Of a stretch of DNA of 64,000 nucleotides, positions 25,087-33,091 are shown piece by piece; position 1 is the first letter of the stretch; each line of letters opens with the position of its first letter. The position numbers and the translations under genes were made by a program. A model generated the notes under the pieces. It was given only the letters and a program-made list of their open reading frames with translations, was not told where the DNA came from and searched no databases. Location: NCBI RefSeq assembly GCF_002806995.1, contig NZ_NIHE01000008.1, positions 1-64,000 on the forward strand. The letters run 5' to 3'. Origin of the DNA: Confluentibacter lentus. Lineage in GTDB: Bacteria; Bacteroidota; Bacteroidia; Flavobacteriales; Flavobacteriaceae.

Positions 25087-25926
25087 ATGAAGAATATTTT
25101 AATACCAACAGATTTTTCAAAAAATTCATGGAATGCTATTGAATATGCACTTCATCTATTCAGTAAATCATCATGCAATTTTTATTTATTGCATGTTACT
25201 ACAAAACATGCTTTGATTGAATCTGGTATATCAGCTATTCAAAATCAATATGTTAGCTTTGAAACGTCGACATTGCCCGTAAAAAAACGTTTGCAGGATA
25301 CTATAAAACGGATACAAGTAAGCTTCCCTAAAAATCCCCACCATCGGTTTTTTGCAGTTTCAGATAGTAATTATATGATTAATTCCATTAGGGAGCAGGT
25401 GACGCAAAAAAAGATTCACCTCATAGTCATGGGAACCAAGGGGACAACCGATTTAAAAAAACTTCCCATAGGCAGTAATGCTGGTAATGTTATAACAAAG
25501 GTAAAATGCGCCACAATGGTTATTCCTGAAAATGCCAAATATAAGGTGCCTAAAGAAATTGCATTTCCAACCGATTTCTCCATTTTTTACCGCCCCGAAA
25601 TATTACAGCCCATCATTGATATTGTTGAAACCAACAATGCCTCGGTTAACGTGCTGCATGTTAATAGAAATGGTGTGGAATTGAATGAAGACCAACAAAA
25701 AAACAAGGATTATTTAGATGATTATTTTAGTAATTATGGGCATAGTTTTCATTTTTTAACAAACATACAATTAGAAGATGCTGTACAGCAATTTGTGGAC
25801 GATAGAAACATTAATTTAATAGCTATGCTGGCAAAAAATCTAAATTATTTTCAGAAAATACTATTTCATCCGACATCAAATGATATTAGTTATTATAAAA
25901 ACGTGCCCTTTTTAATATTACACTAA
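25087..25926 (+). CDS. Universal stress protein, second copy
   Basis: A 279-residue protein with two UspA-like folds. The first has a recognisable nucleotide motif (MGTKGTTDLKKLPIGSN, about 118-134). The second (about 155-279) lacks the glycine motif, reading AMLAKNLNYFQKILFHPTSN, so only the first half is likely to bind ATP. It starts MKNILIPTDFSKNSW. It has its own Fnr-type operator and sits between the two Crp/Fnr-type regulator genes, which suggests a role in adaptation to low oxygen. Confidence 0.88.
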   Translation: MKNILIPTDFSKNSWNAIEYALHLFSKSSCNFYLLHVTTKHALIESGISAIQNQYVSFETSTLPVKKRLQDTIKRIQVSFPKNPHHRFFAVSDSNYMINSIREQVTQKKIHLIVMGTKGTTDLKKLPIGSNAGNVITKVKCATMVIPENAKYKVPKEIAFPTDFSIFYRPEILQPIIDIVETNNASVNVLHVNRNGVELNEDQQKNKDYLDDYFSNYGHSFHFLTNIQLEDAVQQFVDDRNINLIAMLAKNLNYFQKILFHPTSNDISYYKNVPFLILH

Positions 25927-25973
25927 AGTATTTTAGGAAGCACTGAATTTTTTCAAAACTTAATTAAAATAGC

Positions 25974-26651
25974 ATGGGCAAGTGTGAACAATGCATAATA
26001 AAACAATTTAACGCGCTTAAGTCTTTAAGTAAAGAAGAGCTTGTTAGAATTTCTGGTTGCAAAACATCCATGACTGTAAAAAAAGGGGATGTCATATTCG
26101 AGGAAGGTGATTCTATAAACGGCGTGTATTGTGTGAAAGATGGTATTTGCAAATTGTCAAAATTAAGTTCTAACGGGAAGGATCAAATTGTTAAAATTGT
26201 AGTAAAAGGCGATTTATTGGGGCAACGCTCCCTAATTACAGGTGAAACAGCCAATTTACAAGCAACTGCTTTAAATGATATGGAACTGTGTTTTATTCCA
26301 AAAAATGAAATTGTTAATGATTTACTCAATAACTCAAAATTTTCATTTGATGTTTTAAAGGAAATGGCGCACGATTTAAAAAAAGCAGATGATATCATTG
26401 TAAATATGGCACAAAAAACAGTAAGGCAGCGTCTTGCTGAAACCATCATCTATATTCATGACAACTTTGGCACCAATCCAGATGGGACTTTAAGTGTTCT
26501 CCTGTCTCGCGAAGATTTTGCTAATATTGTCGGCACCGCTGTAGAGTCAGCCATTAGGGTACTATCTCAATTTAAAAAAGAAGGCTTAATAACCACCATT
26601 GGTAAGCGTATCAAGATTAACAATGTAGAAGGATTAAAGCGTGTAGAATAG
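25974..26651 (+). CDS. Crp/Fnr family regulator, Fnr-like
   Basis: A 225-residue transcription factor with a beta-roll sensor domain (about 20-130), dimer helix (about 130-155) and Crp-type helix-turn-helix (about 165-220). N-terminal CEQC (C4, C7) aligns with C20 and C23 of E. coli Fnr. C106 in MELCFIP aligns with Fnr C122 (MVCEIP). The Fnr C29 position is not Cys, but C29 of this protein (SGCKT) could be the remaining ligand of an oxygen-labile iron-sulfur cluster. The recognition helix AVESAIRVLSQF keeps the Glu and Arg of Fnr but has Ile in place of its Ser212. It is the leading candidate to bind the four operators. Confidence 0.9.
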   Translation: MGKCEQCIIKQFNALKSLSKEELVRISGCKTSMTVKKGDVIFEEGDSINGVYCVKDGICKLSKLSSNGKDQIVKIVVKGDLLGQRSLITGETANLQATALNDMELCFIPKNEIVNDLLNNSKFSFDVLKEMAHDLKKADDIIVNMAQKTVRQRLAETIIYIHDNFGTNPDGTLSVLLSREDFANIVGTAVESAIRVLSQFKKEGLITTIGKRIKINNVEGLKRVE

Positions 26652-26740
26652 TTGCCATAGGCATTCCTTTGGTTTATCATAGAAAAATTTAATACTTCCT
26701 TAGCTTTTTTTGGCTGTAAATAGCGTATTTTTATGCTGCT

Positions 26741-27871
26741 ATGGTAAACAAAAATATGTCTAGGAAAGGTTTTGTATTTAAAAAATATGAAGCCCCAAAC
26801 AAATCTCCTTTCGATACACTTTTCGAAATTTTTAAAGAGCTCATTACACACACTTCGGGCGACTTTGATGAAGCCATCGATTGGTTGCGGGAATTGGATA
26901 AAGAATACAAATTAACGACTTCAGAATATACGATTGACGATTTTATTGAAGACCTTAAAAAGAAGGGCTACATAAGGGAAGAAATTGATCTTGATGGCAA
27001 TAGTGGAGGTACAACCATTACTGCTAAAACGGAGCGAGCCATTCGCCAGCAAGCCTTAGACCAGATTTTTGGAAACATCAAACGCAGCGGTCAAGGGAAT
27101 CATAAAAGCAAAAGTCCGGGTTTAGGTGATGAACATACAGGCGATTTTAGAAATTACCAATTTGGTGATAATCTCGAAAAAGTATCCGTAACAGAAAGTT
27201 TAAAAAATGCCCAGATTAATCATGGGATTGTAGATTTTAATCTGTCTGAAGACGATTTGGTAGTTGAAGAAACGCTTCATAAATCCCAAATGAGCACCGT
27301 GTTAATGATTGATATTAGTCATAGTATGATTCTTTATGGTGAAGATAGAATCACACCAGCTAAGAAAGTAGCCATGGCGTTGGCAGAATTAATAACCACA
27401 CGTTATCCAAAAGACACTTTGGATATTTTGGTATTTGGTAACGATGCTTGGCAGGTTGAAATTAAGGATTTACCGTATTTAAAAGTCGGACCTTATCACA
27501 CAAACACCGTGGCAGGGTTGCAGTTGGCAATGGATTTACTGCGTAGAAAACGAAATACTAACAAACAAATTTTTATGATCACTGATGGCAAACCCAGTTG
27601 TGTACGCATGCCCGACGGACAATATTATAAGGACAGCGTTGGGTTAAATCCGTTTATAACTAATAAATGTTATGCTATGGCGCAACAAGCCAGACGTTTG
27701 CATATTCCCATAACAACATTTATGATTGCGCAGGATGAGTATTTAATGAGGTTTGTTCGTGAATTTACCCATGCCAACCAAGGAAAAGCGTTTTACACGG
27801 GATTAAAAGGTTTGGGCGACATGATTTTTGAAGATTACGAAACGAATAGAAAAAAGAGAATTAGAGGTTAA
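26741..27871 (+). CDS. vWA domain protein, partner of a MoxR/chelatase-type ATPase
   Basis: A 376-residue protein. A variable N-terminal region (about 1-175) contains GDEHTGDFRNYQFGDN. A von Willebrand A domain (about 185-360) follows with a MIDAS motif DISHSM and a later conserved ITDGKPS. vWA proteins of this class pair with MoxR or magnesium-chelatase-like AAA ATPases to remodel or load metals into client complexes, and the client here is unknown. The AAA gene follows 84 bases downstream on the same strand. Residue 6 is an alternative ATG at 26756. Neither start has a decisive ribosome site. Confidence 0.85.
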   Translation: MVNKNMSRKGFVFKKYEAPNKSPFDTLFEIFKELITHTSGDFDEAIDWLRELDKEYKLTTSEYTIDDFIEDLKKKGYIREEIDLDGNSGGTTITAKTERAIRQQALDQIFGNIKRSGQGNHKSKSPGLGDEHTGDFRNYQFGDNLEKVSVTESLKNAQINHGIVDFNLSEDDLVVEETLHKSQMSTVLMIDISHSMILYGEDRITPAKKVAMALAELITTRYPKDTLDILVFGNDAWQVEIKDLPYLKVGPYHTNTVAGLQLAMDLLRRKRNTNKQIFMITDGKPSCVRMPDGQYYKDSVGLNPFITNKCYAMAQQARRLHIPITTFMIAQDEYLMRFVREFTHANQGKAFYTGLKGLGDMIFEDYETNRKKRIRG

Positions 27872-27878
27872 TTAATTA

Positions 27879-27953
27879 GCTGTTAGCCCTCGGCGTAACC
27901 TTTAGCTCGATATAATTGCGCTAAAAGCCAAAAGCAAACAGCCAAAAGCTATA
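27879..27953 (+). repeat. Low-complexity tract in the vWA-AAA gap
   Basis: The right part repeats AGCC/AAAAGC words (CTAAAAGCCAAAAGCAAACA, then GCCAAAAGC) and ends at the start codon of the AAA gene. No promoter box was evident. Confidence 0.5.
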
Positions 27954-27955
27954 AA

Positions 27956-29416
27956 ATGAAAGACATAAAAACATTTGGAGACTTAAAAGCTTCAGGATAT
28001 AAAAGCAAATCGATTAAAGATGAATTGAGGGATAACCTCATTCAGAAAATTAAGAATAAAGAAACCACGTTTGAAGGTGTTCATGGTTATGAAAATACGG
28101 TAATTCCAGAGTTGGAACGCGCTATTTTATCGCGGCATAACATTAATTTATTAGGTTTACGCGGACAAGCAAAAACACGTTTAGCAAGGTTGATGCTTAA
28201 TTTGTTGGATGAATACATTCCGCTAGTTGAGGGTTCAGAAATTAATGATGACCCCTTCATGCCAATCTCAAGATATGCCAAAGAATTAATTAAAGAAAAA
28301 GGGGATGATACGCCTATTTCTTGGCTGCACAGAAGTGAACGCTTTGCCGAAAAATTAGCAACGCCCGATGTTACGGTGGCGGATATTATTGGAGATGTAG
28401 ACCCCATTAAAGCAGCCAACTTAAAATTAAGTTATGCAGATGATCGCGTGATTCATTACGGTATGATTCCAAGAGCGAATCGTTGCATTTTCGTGATTAA
28501 TGAGTTACCAGATTTACAGGCAAGAATTCAAGTGGCCTTGTTTAATATCTTACAAGAAGGCGATGTGCAAATCAGGGGATTTAAGTTGAGGTTACCTTTG
28601 GATATTCAGTTTTTGTTTACAGCAAATCCAGAGGATTATACCAATAGAGGCAGTATTGTCACACCCTTAAAAGATAGAATTGGTTCTCAAATTTTAACCC
28701 ATTATCCAGCAGATATTGAAACGGCAAGATTGATTACTGAGCAAGAAGCGAAGGTTCTGGAAAGTCAGAAACAATCCATTAAAGTACCAGATTTAGCAAA
28801 AGATTTATTGGAACAAATTGTGTTTGAGGCTAGAGAAAGTGACTTTATTGATTCCAAAAGTGGTGTCAGTGCCAGATTAAGTATCACGGCATTCGAAAAT
28901 TTATTAAGTACGGCGGAGTTGCGTGCATTAAAATCTGGGGACGAAACAACCACCGTGCGTTTAAGTGATTTTGTTGGGATTATTCCATCCATCACAGGAA
29001 AAGTGGAATTGGTTTATGAAGGCGAGCAAGAGGGTGCCGCAGTCGTAGCTTATAATTTAATAGGTGAAGCTGTTAAAACCTTGTTTGAAGAATTTTTTCC
29101 TAAGATTGGAAAACTAAAAAAACAAACTGAGGAAAGTCCTTATGATGATATTGTATCTTGGTTTTTCAATCAGAAAGATGGTTTTGAATTGTTGGATGAT
29201 AGTAATGATAAAGAATACAAAAAGATGTTGGATGCCATTTCACCTTTAGATAATTTATTAAAAGAGTATCAACCAGATATAGAGGAAGATGATGTCTATT
29301 TTGAAAAAGAATTTGTGCTTTGGGCTTTGGTTGAATTTAAGTTGCTAAGCAAATTTAGGTTTGCGGAAGGCACTCAGTTTAAAGATCCTTATGGTAGTTT
29401 TATAAGTGGTATTTAA
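27956..29416 (+). CDS. MoxR/magnesium-chelatase-type AAA ATPase
   Basis: A 486-residue AAA+ ATPase. Walker A is LRGQAKTRLARL (about 63-74). The Walker B position reads CIFVINELPDL, with Asn in place of the usual Asp before the catalytic Glu. Sensor 1 lies in FLFTANPEDYTNRG and an arginine finger in PLKDRIGS. The C-terminal third is helical. It forms an operon with the vWA protein upstream, a pairing typical of chaperone-like metal or cofactor insertion systems. The gene ends one base before the convergent YdeI-like gene, so no untranslated spacer separates the two stop codons. Confidence 0.85.
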   Translation: MKDIKTFGDLKASGYKSKSIKDELRDNLIQKIKNKETTFEGVHGYENTVIPELERAILSRHNINLLGLRGQAKTRLARLMLNLLDEYIPLVEGSEINDDPFMPISRYAKELIKEKGDDTPISWLHRSERFAEKLATPDVTVADIIGDVDPIKAANLKLSYADDRVIHYGMIPRANRCIFVINELPDLQARIQVALFNILQEGDVQIRGFKLRLPLDIQFLFTANPEDYTNRGSIVTPLKDRIGSQILTHYPADIETARLITEQEAKVLESQKQSIKVPDLAKDLLEQIVFEARESDFIDSKSGVSARLSITAFENLLSTAELRALKSGDETTTVRLSDFVGIIPSITGKVELVYEGEQEGAAVVAYNLIGEAVKTLFEEFFPKIGKLKKQTEESPYDDIVSWFFNQKDGFELLDDSNDKEYKKMLDAISPLDNLLKEYQPDIEEDDVYFEKEFVLWALVEFKLLSKFRFAEGTQFKDPYGSFISGI

Positions 29417-29992
29417 CTAATTAAAACCATTTCTACTTTTGATATTAGTAGCGCATAATTGAATAATTTCAGTTATGCGCTTTTTTCTGGTTTCTTCCCT
29501 TTTTGCCTGATTTAGCCAATATAAGTAGCTTTTTCTATATGAAGGTGCGAAGTTTTGGTAATTGGTATAAGCTTCCGGATTTTTATCAAATTCTGATTGT
29601 AAATCGTTTGGAATAACACCATTTTCAACAGTGTCTAAAGTAGTCCAACTACCATTTTGTTTTGCGATTTCTATCTTGGCCAGACCGCTTTCATGCATTA
29701 AATTATTTGAAATTAACTCTTCAACATACTTTTTGTTTAAGGCGCTCCAAACACTTTTATTGTTTCTAGGGGTAAAATATTGTTTGCGTTTTCCATTACC
29801 CAAACTTTTTACTGTAGAATCAATCCAACCATAGCATAATGCTATTTTAACGGCTTCTTCCCAACGCATACTATCATTTTCATGCGCTACTTTATAAAAA
29901 ATGAGATAAACGCCTTTGCATATTGCATGATGTTCATGTAACCACGCACGCCATTCGGTATCCGTTTTAAAATAATGTTCAGATAATTCCAA
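29417..29992 (-). CDS. YdeI/OmpD-associated family protein
   Basis: A 191-residue soluble protein. The fold is marked by WRAWLHEHH near the N-terminus, then KGVYLIFYKVAHENDSMRWEEAVKIALCYGWID, and FTPRNNKSVWSALNKKYVEEL. These are typical of the YdeI/bacteriocin-protection family. C-terminal basic helices follow (SYLYWLNQAKREETRKKRI). Its biochemical function is not established. The gene starts 4 bases after the M1 peptidase stop on the same strand, so it probably shares that transcript. Its 3' end contains a hairpin that could terminate the opposing AAA operon. Confidence 0.8.
   Translation of the reverse strand: MELSEHYFKTDTEWRAWLHEHHAICKGVYLIFYKVAHENDSMRWEEAVKIALCYGWIDSTVKSLGNGKRKQYFTPRNNKSVWSALNKKYVEELISNNLMHESGLAKIEIAKQNGSWTTLDTVENGVIPNDLQSEFDKNPEAYTNYQNFAPSYRKSYLYWLNQAKREETRKKRITEIIQLCATNIKSRNGFN
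29450..29486 (+). terminator. Terminator for the vWA-AAA operon embedded in the opposing gene
   Basis: AGCGCATAA (29450-29458) pairs with TTATGCGCT (29473-29481), followed by six T on the plus strand. It is a good intrinsic terminator for the plus-strand operon, yet it lies within the last 25 codons of the minus-strand YdeI-like gene. Confidence 0.75.
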
Positions 29993-29996
29993 AGAC

Positions 29997-31646
29997 TTAT
30001 AACTTTTTGCTTTCTACATAAAAATTGGGGTCGACTTCAAGAGACGTGTTTCCAGTTTCTAAAGGCATGGTTTTCCATTCAGCTTTAGGGAACAACCACT
30101 GGGTTTTATCTCCAAGTTTAGCAACTACAGGCATATCAAATTTCTCTATGATATTTGTCCAACGGTACTTTAATTGATTGTTTTCTATACTATATTCAAG
30201 AGTTGGAATTTTGGTTGTTCGTAAATACTGTTTGAAAAATTCGGTTAAATCAATACCCGATTGTTCACTAATATAATTTTCAATTTGTTGGGTCGTTACC
30301 GTTTGATGATAGAATGTTCGATTCAACCCTCGTAAAATTTGTCGCCATTTTTCATCATTTTCAATCAGTTGTCTTAAGGTATGTAATATGTTTGCCCCTT
30401 TGTCATACATGTCACTAGAGCCTTCCTTATTAACATGGTATGGGCCAATTAAAGGCTTATCGTTATTAATGCCACTTCGTAAACCAATAACATATTCTGA
30501 AGCCGCTTTTTTGCCATGATAGTAATCTAAAAATAAACTTTCGGAATAGCATGTAAATCCTTCTTGAACCCATAAATCGGCCACATCTTTAACCGTAATA
30601 TTATTGGCGAACCATTCATGTCCCGCTTCATGGATGATGATATAATCAAACATTAAGCCCCAACCAGTATTCGATCTATCTAGACCTAAATAGCCTTTTA
30701 AATATTTGTTGCCATAGGTTACTGAACTCTGATGTTCCATACCTAAATAGGGGACTTCTACAAGTTTAAAACTGTCTTTGTAGAAAGGATAAGGTCCGAA
30801 CCAATGTTCAAAAGCTTTCATCATTTTCGGAGCATCTTTAAAATGTTGTTTCGCTTTTTCAAGATTATCACGTAATACATAATAATCCATGTCTAAAAAT
30901 CCGTTTTCACCATCATATTTTTCTGAGAAGTTAACGTAATCGCCAATATTAATGTTTACTCCATAATTGTTTATCGGACTTTTTACAATCCAGTGATAGG
31001 TTTTGGTATCGCCAAATTGTTCAATACTTCTAAGTCTGCCATTGGAAACATCCATCAAATCTTTGGGTACATTCACGCTAATAAGCATGCTATCGACTTC
31101 ATCGTACATATGGTCTTTACAAGGCCACCAAACGCTGGCACCTAAACCCTGGTTGGAAGTGGCAACGAAATGGTTACCATTATTGTCTTTTTTCCAAGAA
31201 AAACCGCCATCCCAAGGCGCATTAATAGCCTCTTGGGGATGACCTTCAAAACTGACTTCCAGACTGTTTATGTCTCCAATATTTTGTTTGTCAATTAAAG
31301 TCACGAAATGAGCATTTCCTTCATCTTTGACCTGTAATGCTTTTCCATTTTGCGTAATTTTGGTAATCACCATAGGTGCTTGCAAATCAATTTGCATGAC
31401 TGTATTATTTTCCAAAACTTTATATTGAATGGTATTTTTACCAGAAATAAATTTTTTATCTGGCTCTACTTTTACTTCTAAATGATAATAGGTTAAATCC
31501 CACCAAGCACGCTCTGGTGTGATGCTACCTCTTAAAGTATCCTGTCTAGTAAAGACCTCTTTTTTATTTAATAAATCTTGGGCGAGTAGTTTTACTGTTG
31601 AAGACAATAAAATAATACTTGATATTACTAATAAACGATTCAGCAT
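29997..31646 (-). CDS. M1 family metallopeptidase
   Basis: A 549-residue secreted or periplasmic aminopeptidase-type enzyme. A signal peptide covers about 1-22 (LLVISSIILLSSTVKLLAQ). An N-terminal beta-saddle domain follows to about 230. The gluzincin active site is HEAGHEWFANN (about 340-350), with the third zinc ligand in DLWVQEGFTCYSE. A GxMEN-like segment reads LGMEHQSS. It lacks the long C-terminal helical domain of large aminopeptidase N enzymes, so it is the short M1 form. An M28 peptidase gene lies just upstream on the same strand, and together they may recover amino acids from peptides. Confidence 0.9.
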   Translation of the reverse strand: MLNRLLVISSIILLSSTVKLLAQDLLNKKEVFTRQDTLRGSITPERAWWDLTYYHLEVKVEPDKKFISGKNTIQYKVLENNTVMQIDLQAPMVITKITQNGKALQVKDEGNAHFVTLIDKQNIGDINSLEVSFEGHPQEAINAPWDGGFSWKKDNNGNHFVATSNQGLGASVWWPCKDHMYDEVDSMLISVNVPKDLMDVSNGRLRSIEQFGDTKTYHWIVKSPINNYGVNINIGDYVNFSEKYDGENGFLDMDYYVLRDNLEKAKQHFKDAPKMMKAFEHWFGPYPFYKDSFKLVEVPYLGMEHQSSVTYGNKYLKGYLGLDRSNTGWGLMFDYIIIHEAGHEWFANNITVKDVADLWVQEGFTCYSESLFLDYYHGKKAASEYVIGLRSGINNDKPLIGPYHVNKEGSSDMYDKGANILHTLRQLIENDEKWRQILRGLNRTFYHQTVTTQQIENYISEQSGIDLTEFFKQYLRTTKIPTLEYSIENNQLKYRWTNIIEKFDMPVVAKLGDKTQWLFPKAEWKTMPLETGNTSLEVDPNFYVESKKL

Positions 31647-31667
31647 ATTTTTTTAAAAATTAAAGGA

Positions 31668-32996
31668 CTAAAATACAGTATTTGGGAAAACTACAACACT
31701 TTCAAAACCGTTTTCTCCGACAGCAGCGATTCCAAAAAAGTAGTTATCAACAACAATACCATTTAATGTGAATTCTGAAATATCACCCACATATCTACTA
31801 TAATCCCAAGTAGGCGAGGTGGTATCCCTCCAATAGATTTTATAGCCCACGGCACCATTGACTTTTTCCCATTTAAATGTTGCCGAAGGTTCTACGGCAC
31901 CCCCAATAGTCACCTTTTTTGGTGGTGGTGGGGCGGATGCTAAACTTGCTAAGTTGATGGCGTTTACAGCGGTTAGCTTTTTGGCATATTCAAAATTGAC
32001 ATGTTCAATAACATCGCCATATTTAATACCGTTTTCTTCTCTAATATCCTGATGCTGTTGGTTGTAGTTTTCGTGAGCTTCCATAATCCGGATACCCGCA
32101 AACCCTAAATCATTAAACGGACGATGATGCCCGCCACGTCCAAACCGATCCAGTCTATAAACCATTATGGGGTTCATTTCTGGCATATACGTTTTTGTGG
32201 TTTTATGAACATACCTTGCTAATTGTCTGGAAATGCCATCCACTTCACCACCATAAAAACGTCTTAATTGGCGTTCCCGTTCTGTTTCTGTTGGCGGGAC
32301 AGGTTCCGAAAAAATTCTAAAGGTTCTGTTATCAATAACACCATCCAAGCCTTTGATGTTCCCAATCATATCATTATTTAAAACGCCAATGATATCCCAA
32401 TTGTGTTCTTTGACATAGTTTGCTAATCCAGCACCACCAAATAAGCCTTGTTCTTCACCAGAAAGTCCGACGTAAATAATACTGTTTTCAAATTTGTATT
32501 TTGATAAAACTCTTGCGGCTTCTATGGTTCCTGCCATACCCGAAGCATTATCGTTTGCTCCAGGTGCATCCGTGGTAAAATCCATGGTATCACTGGCACG
32601 GGAATCGATGTCACCGCTCATGATAATAAACCGATTAGGATATGTTGTGCCTTTTTGAATAGCGACTACATTCACCACCCAAGCATCATGAGGCACACGG
32701 TTATTGCCATTTTTAGTAACAAAATCCTTTTGATAAAAAACATCCAAACAATTATTGCAACTCCCTGATATGGTTTCAAATTCTTGCTTTATCCATCGTC
32801 TAGCAGCTCCAATACCTCGCGTATTTGAAACGGTGTCACTAAACGTATTTCTTGTTCCGAAATTAGCCAGAGTGTTGATGTCCTTTTCAATTCTTTCAGC
32901 CGAAACGGCATTGATAATATCATATATTTTTTGGTTTGATTGGGATGAGGAAAGGGTAGCGGTAAAAAGAAAAAAACTAAGGAATGAAATTTTCAT
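31668..32996 (-). CDS. M28 family metallopeptidase with C-terminal Fn3-like domain
   Basis: A 442-residue exported zinc peptidase. A signal peptide covers about 1-19 (FLSFFLFTATLSSSQ). The M28 core (about 60-345) has metal-site motifs SGDIDSR, APGANDNASGMAG, GLSGEEQGLFGG and NNDMIGN. A fibronectin-III-like domain closes the protein at about 355-442 (KVTIGGAVEPSATFKWEKVN). The gene lies 21 bases upstream of the M1 peptidase gene, so the two and YdeI probably form one operon. Some M28 enzymes are aminopeptidases and others glutaminyl cyclases, but the intact metal motifs favour peptidase. Confidence 0.9.
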   Translation of the reverse strand: MKISFLSFFLFTATLSSSQSNQKIYDIINAVSAERIEKDINTLANFGTRNTFSDTVSNTRGIGAARRWIKQEFETISGSCNNCLDVFYQKDFVTKNGNNRVPHDAWVVNVVAIQKGTTYPNRFIIMSGDIDSRASDTMDFTTDAPGANDNASGMAGTIEAARVLSKYKFENSIIYVGLSGEEQGLFGGAGLANYVKEHNWDIIGVLNNDMIGNIKGLDGVIDNRTFRIFSEPVPPTETERERQLRRFYGGEVDGISRQLARYVHKTTKTYMPEMNPIMVYRLDRFGRGGHHRPFNDLGFAGIRIMEAHENYNQQHQDIREENGIKYGDVIEHVNFEYAKKLTAVNAINLASLASAPPPPKKVTIGGAVEPSATFKWEKVNGAVGYKIYWRDTTSPTWDYSRYVGDISEFTLNGIVVDNYFFGIAAVGENGFESVVVFPNTVF

Positions 32997-33024
32997 GGAA
33001 ATTTTATTTTAAAAATAATAAAAA

Positions 33025-33060
33025 TTAAATCGCCTTGAAAATTAATTCAAAGCGATTTAA
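33025..33060 (-). terminator. Terminator after fadE
   Basis: TTAAATCGC (33025-33033) pairs with GCGATTTAA (33052-33060), with an inner TTGAA/TTCAA stem. On the minus strand an A/T-rich run with several T stretches follows. It would end the fad operon before the M28 gene. Confidence 0.75.
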
Positions 33061-33091
33061 TCATTGAGTAGTCACTAAATATATGTCTTAT

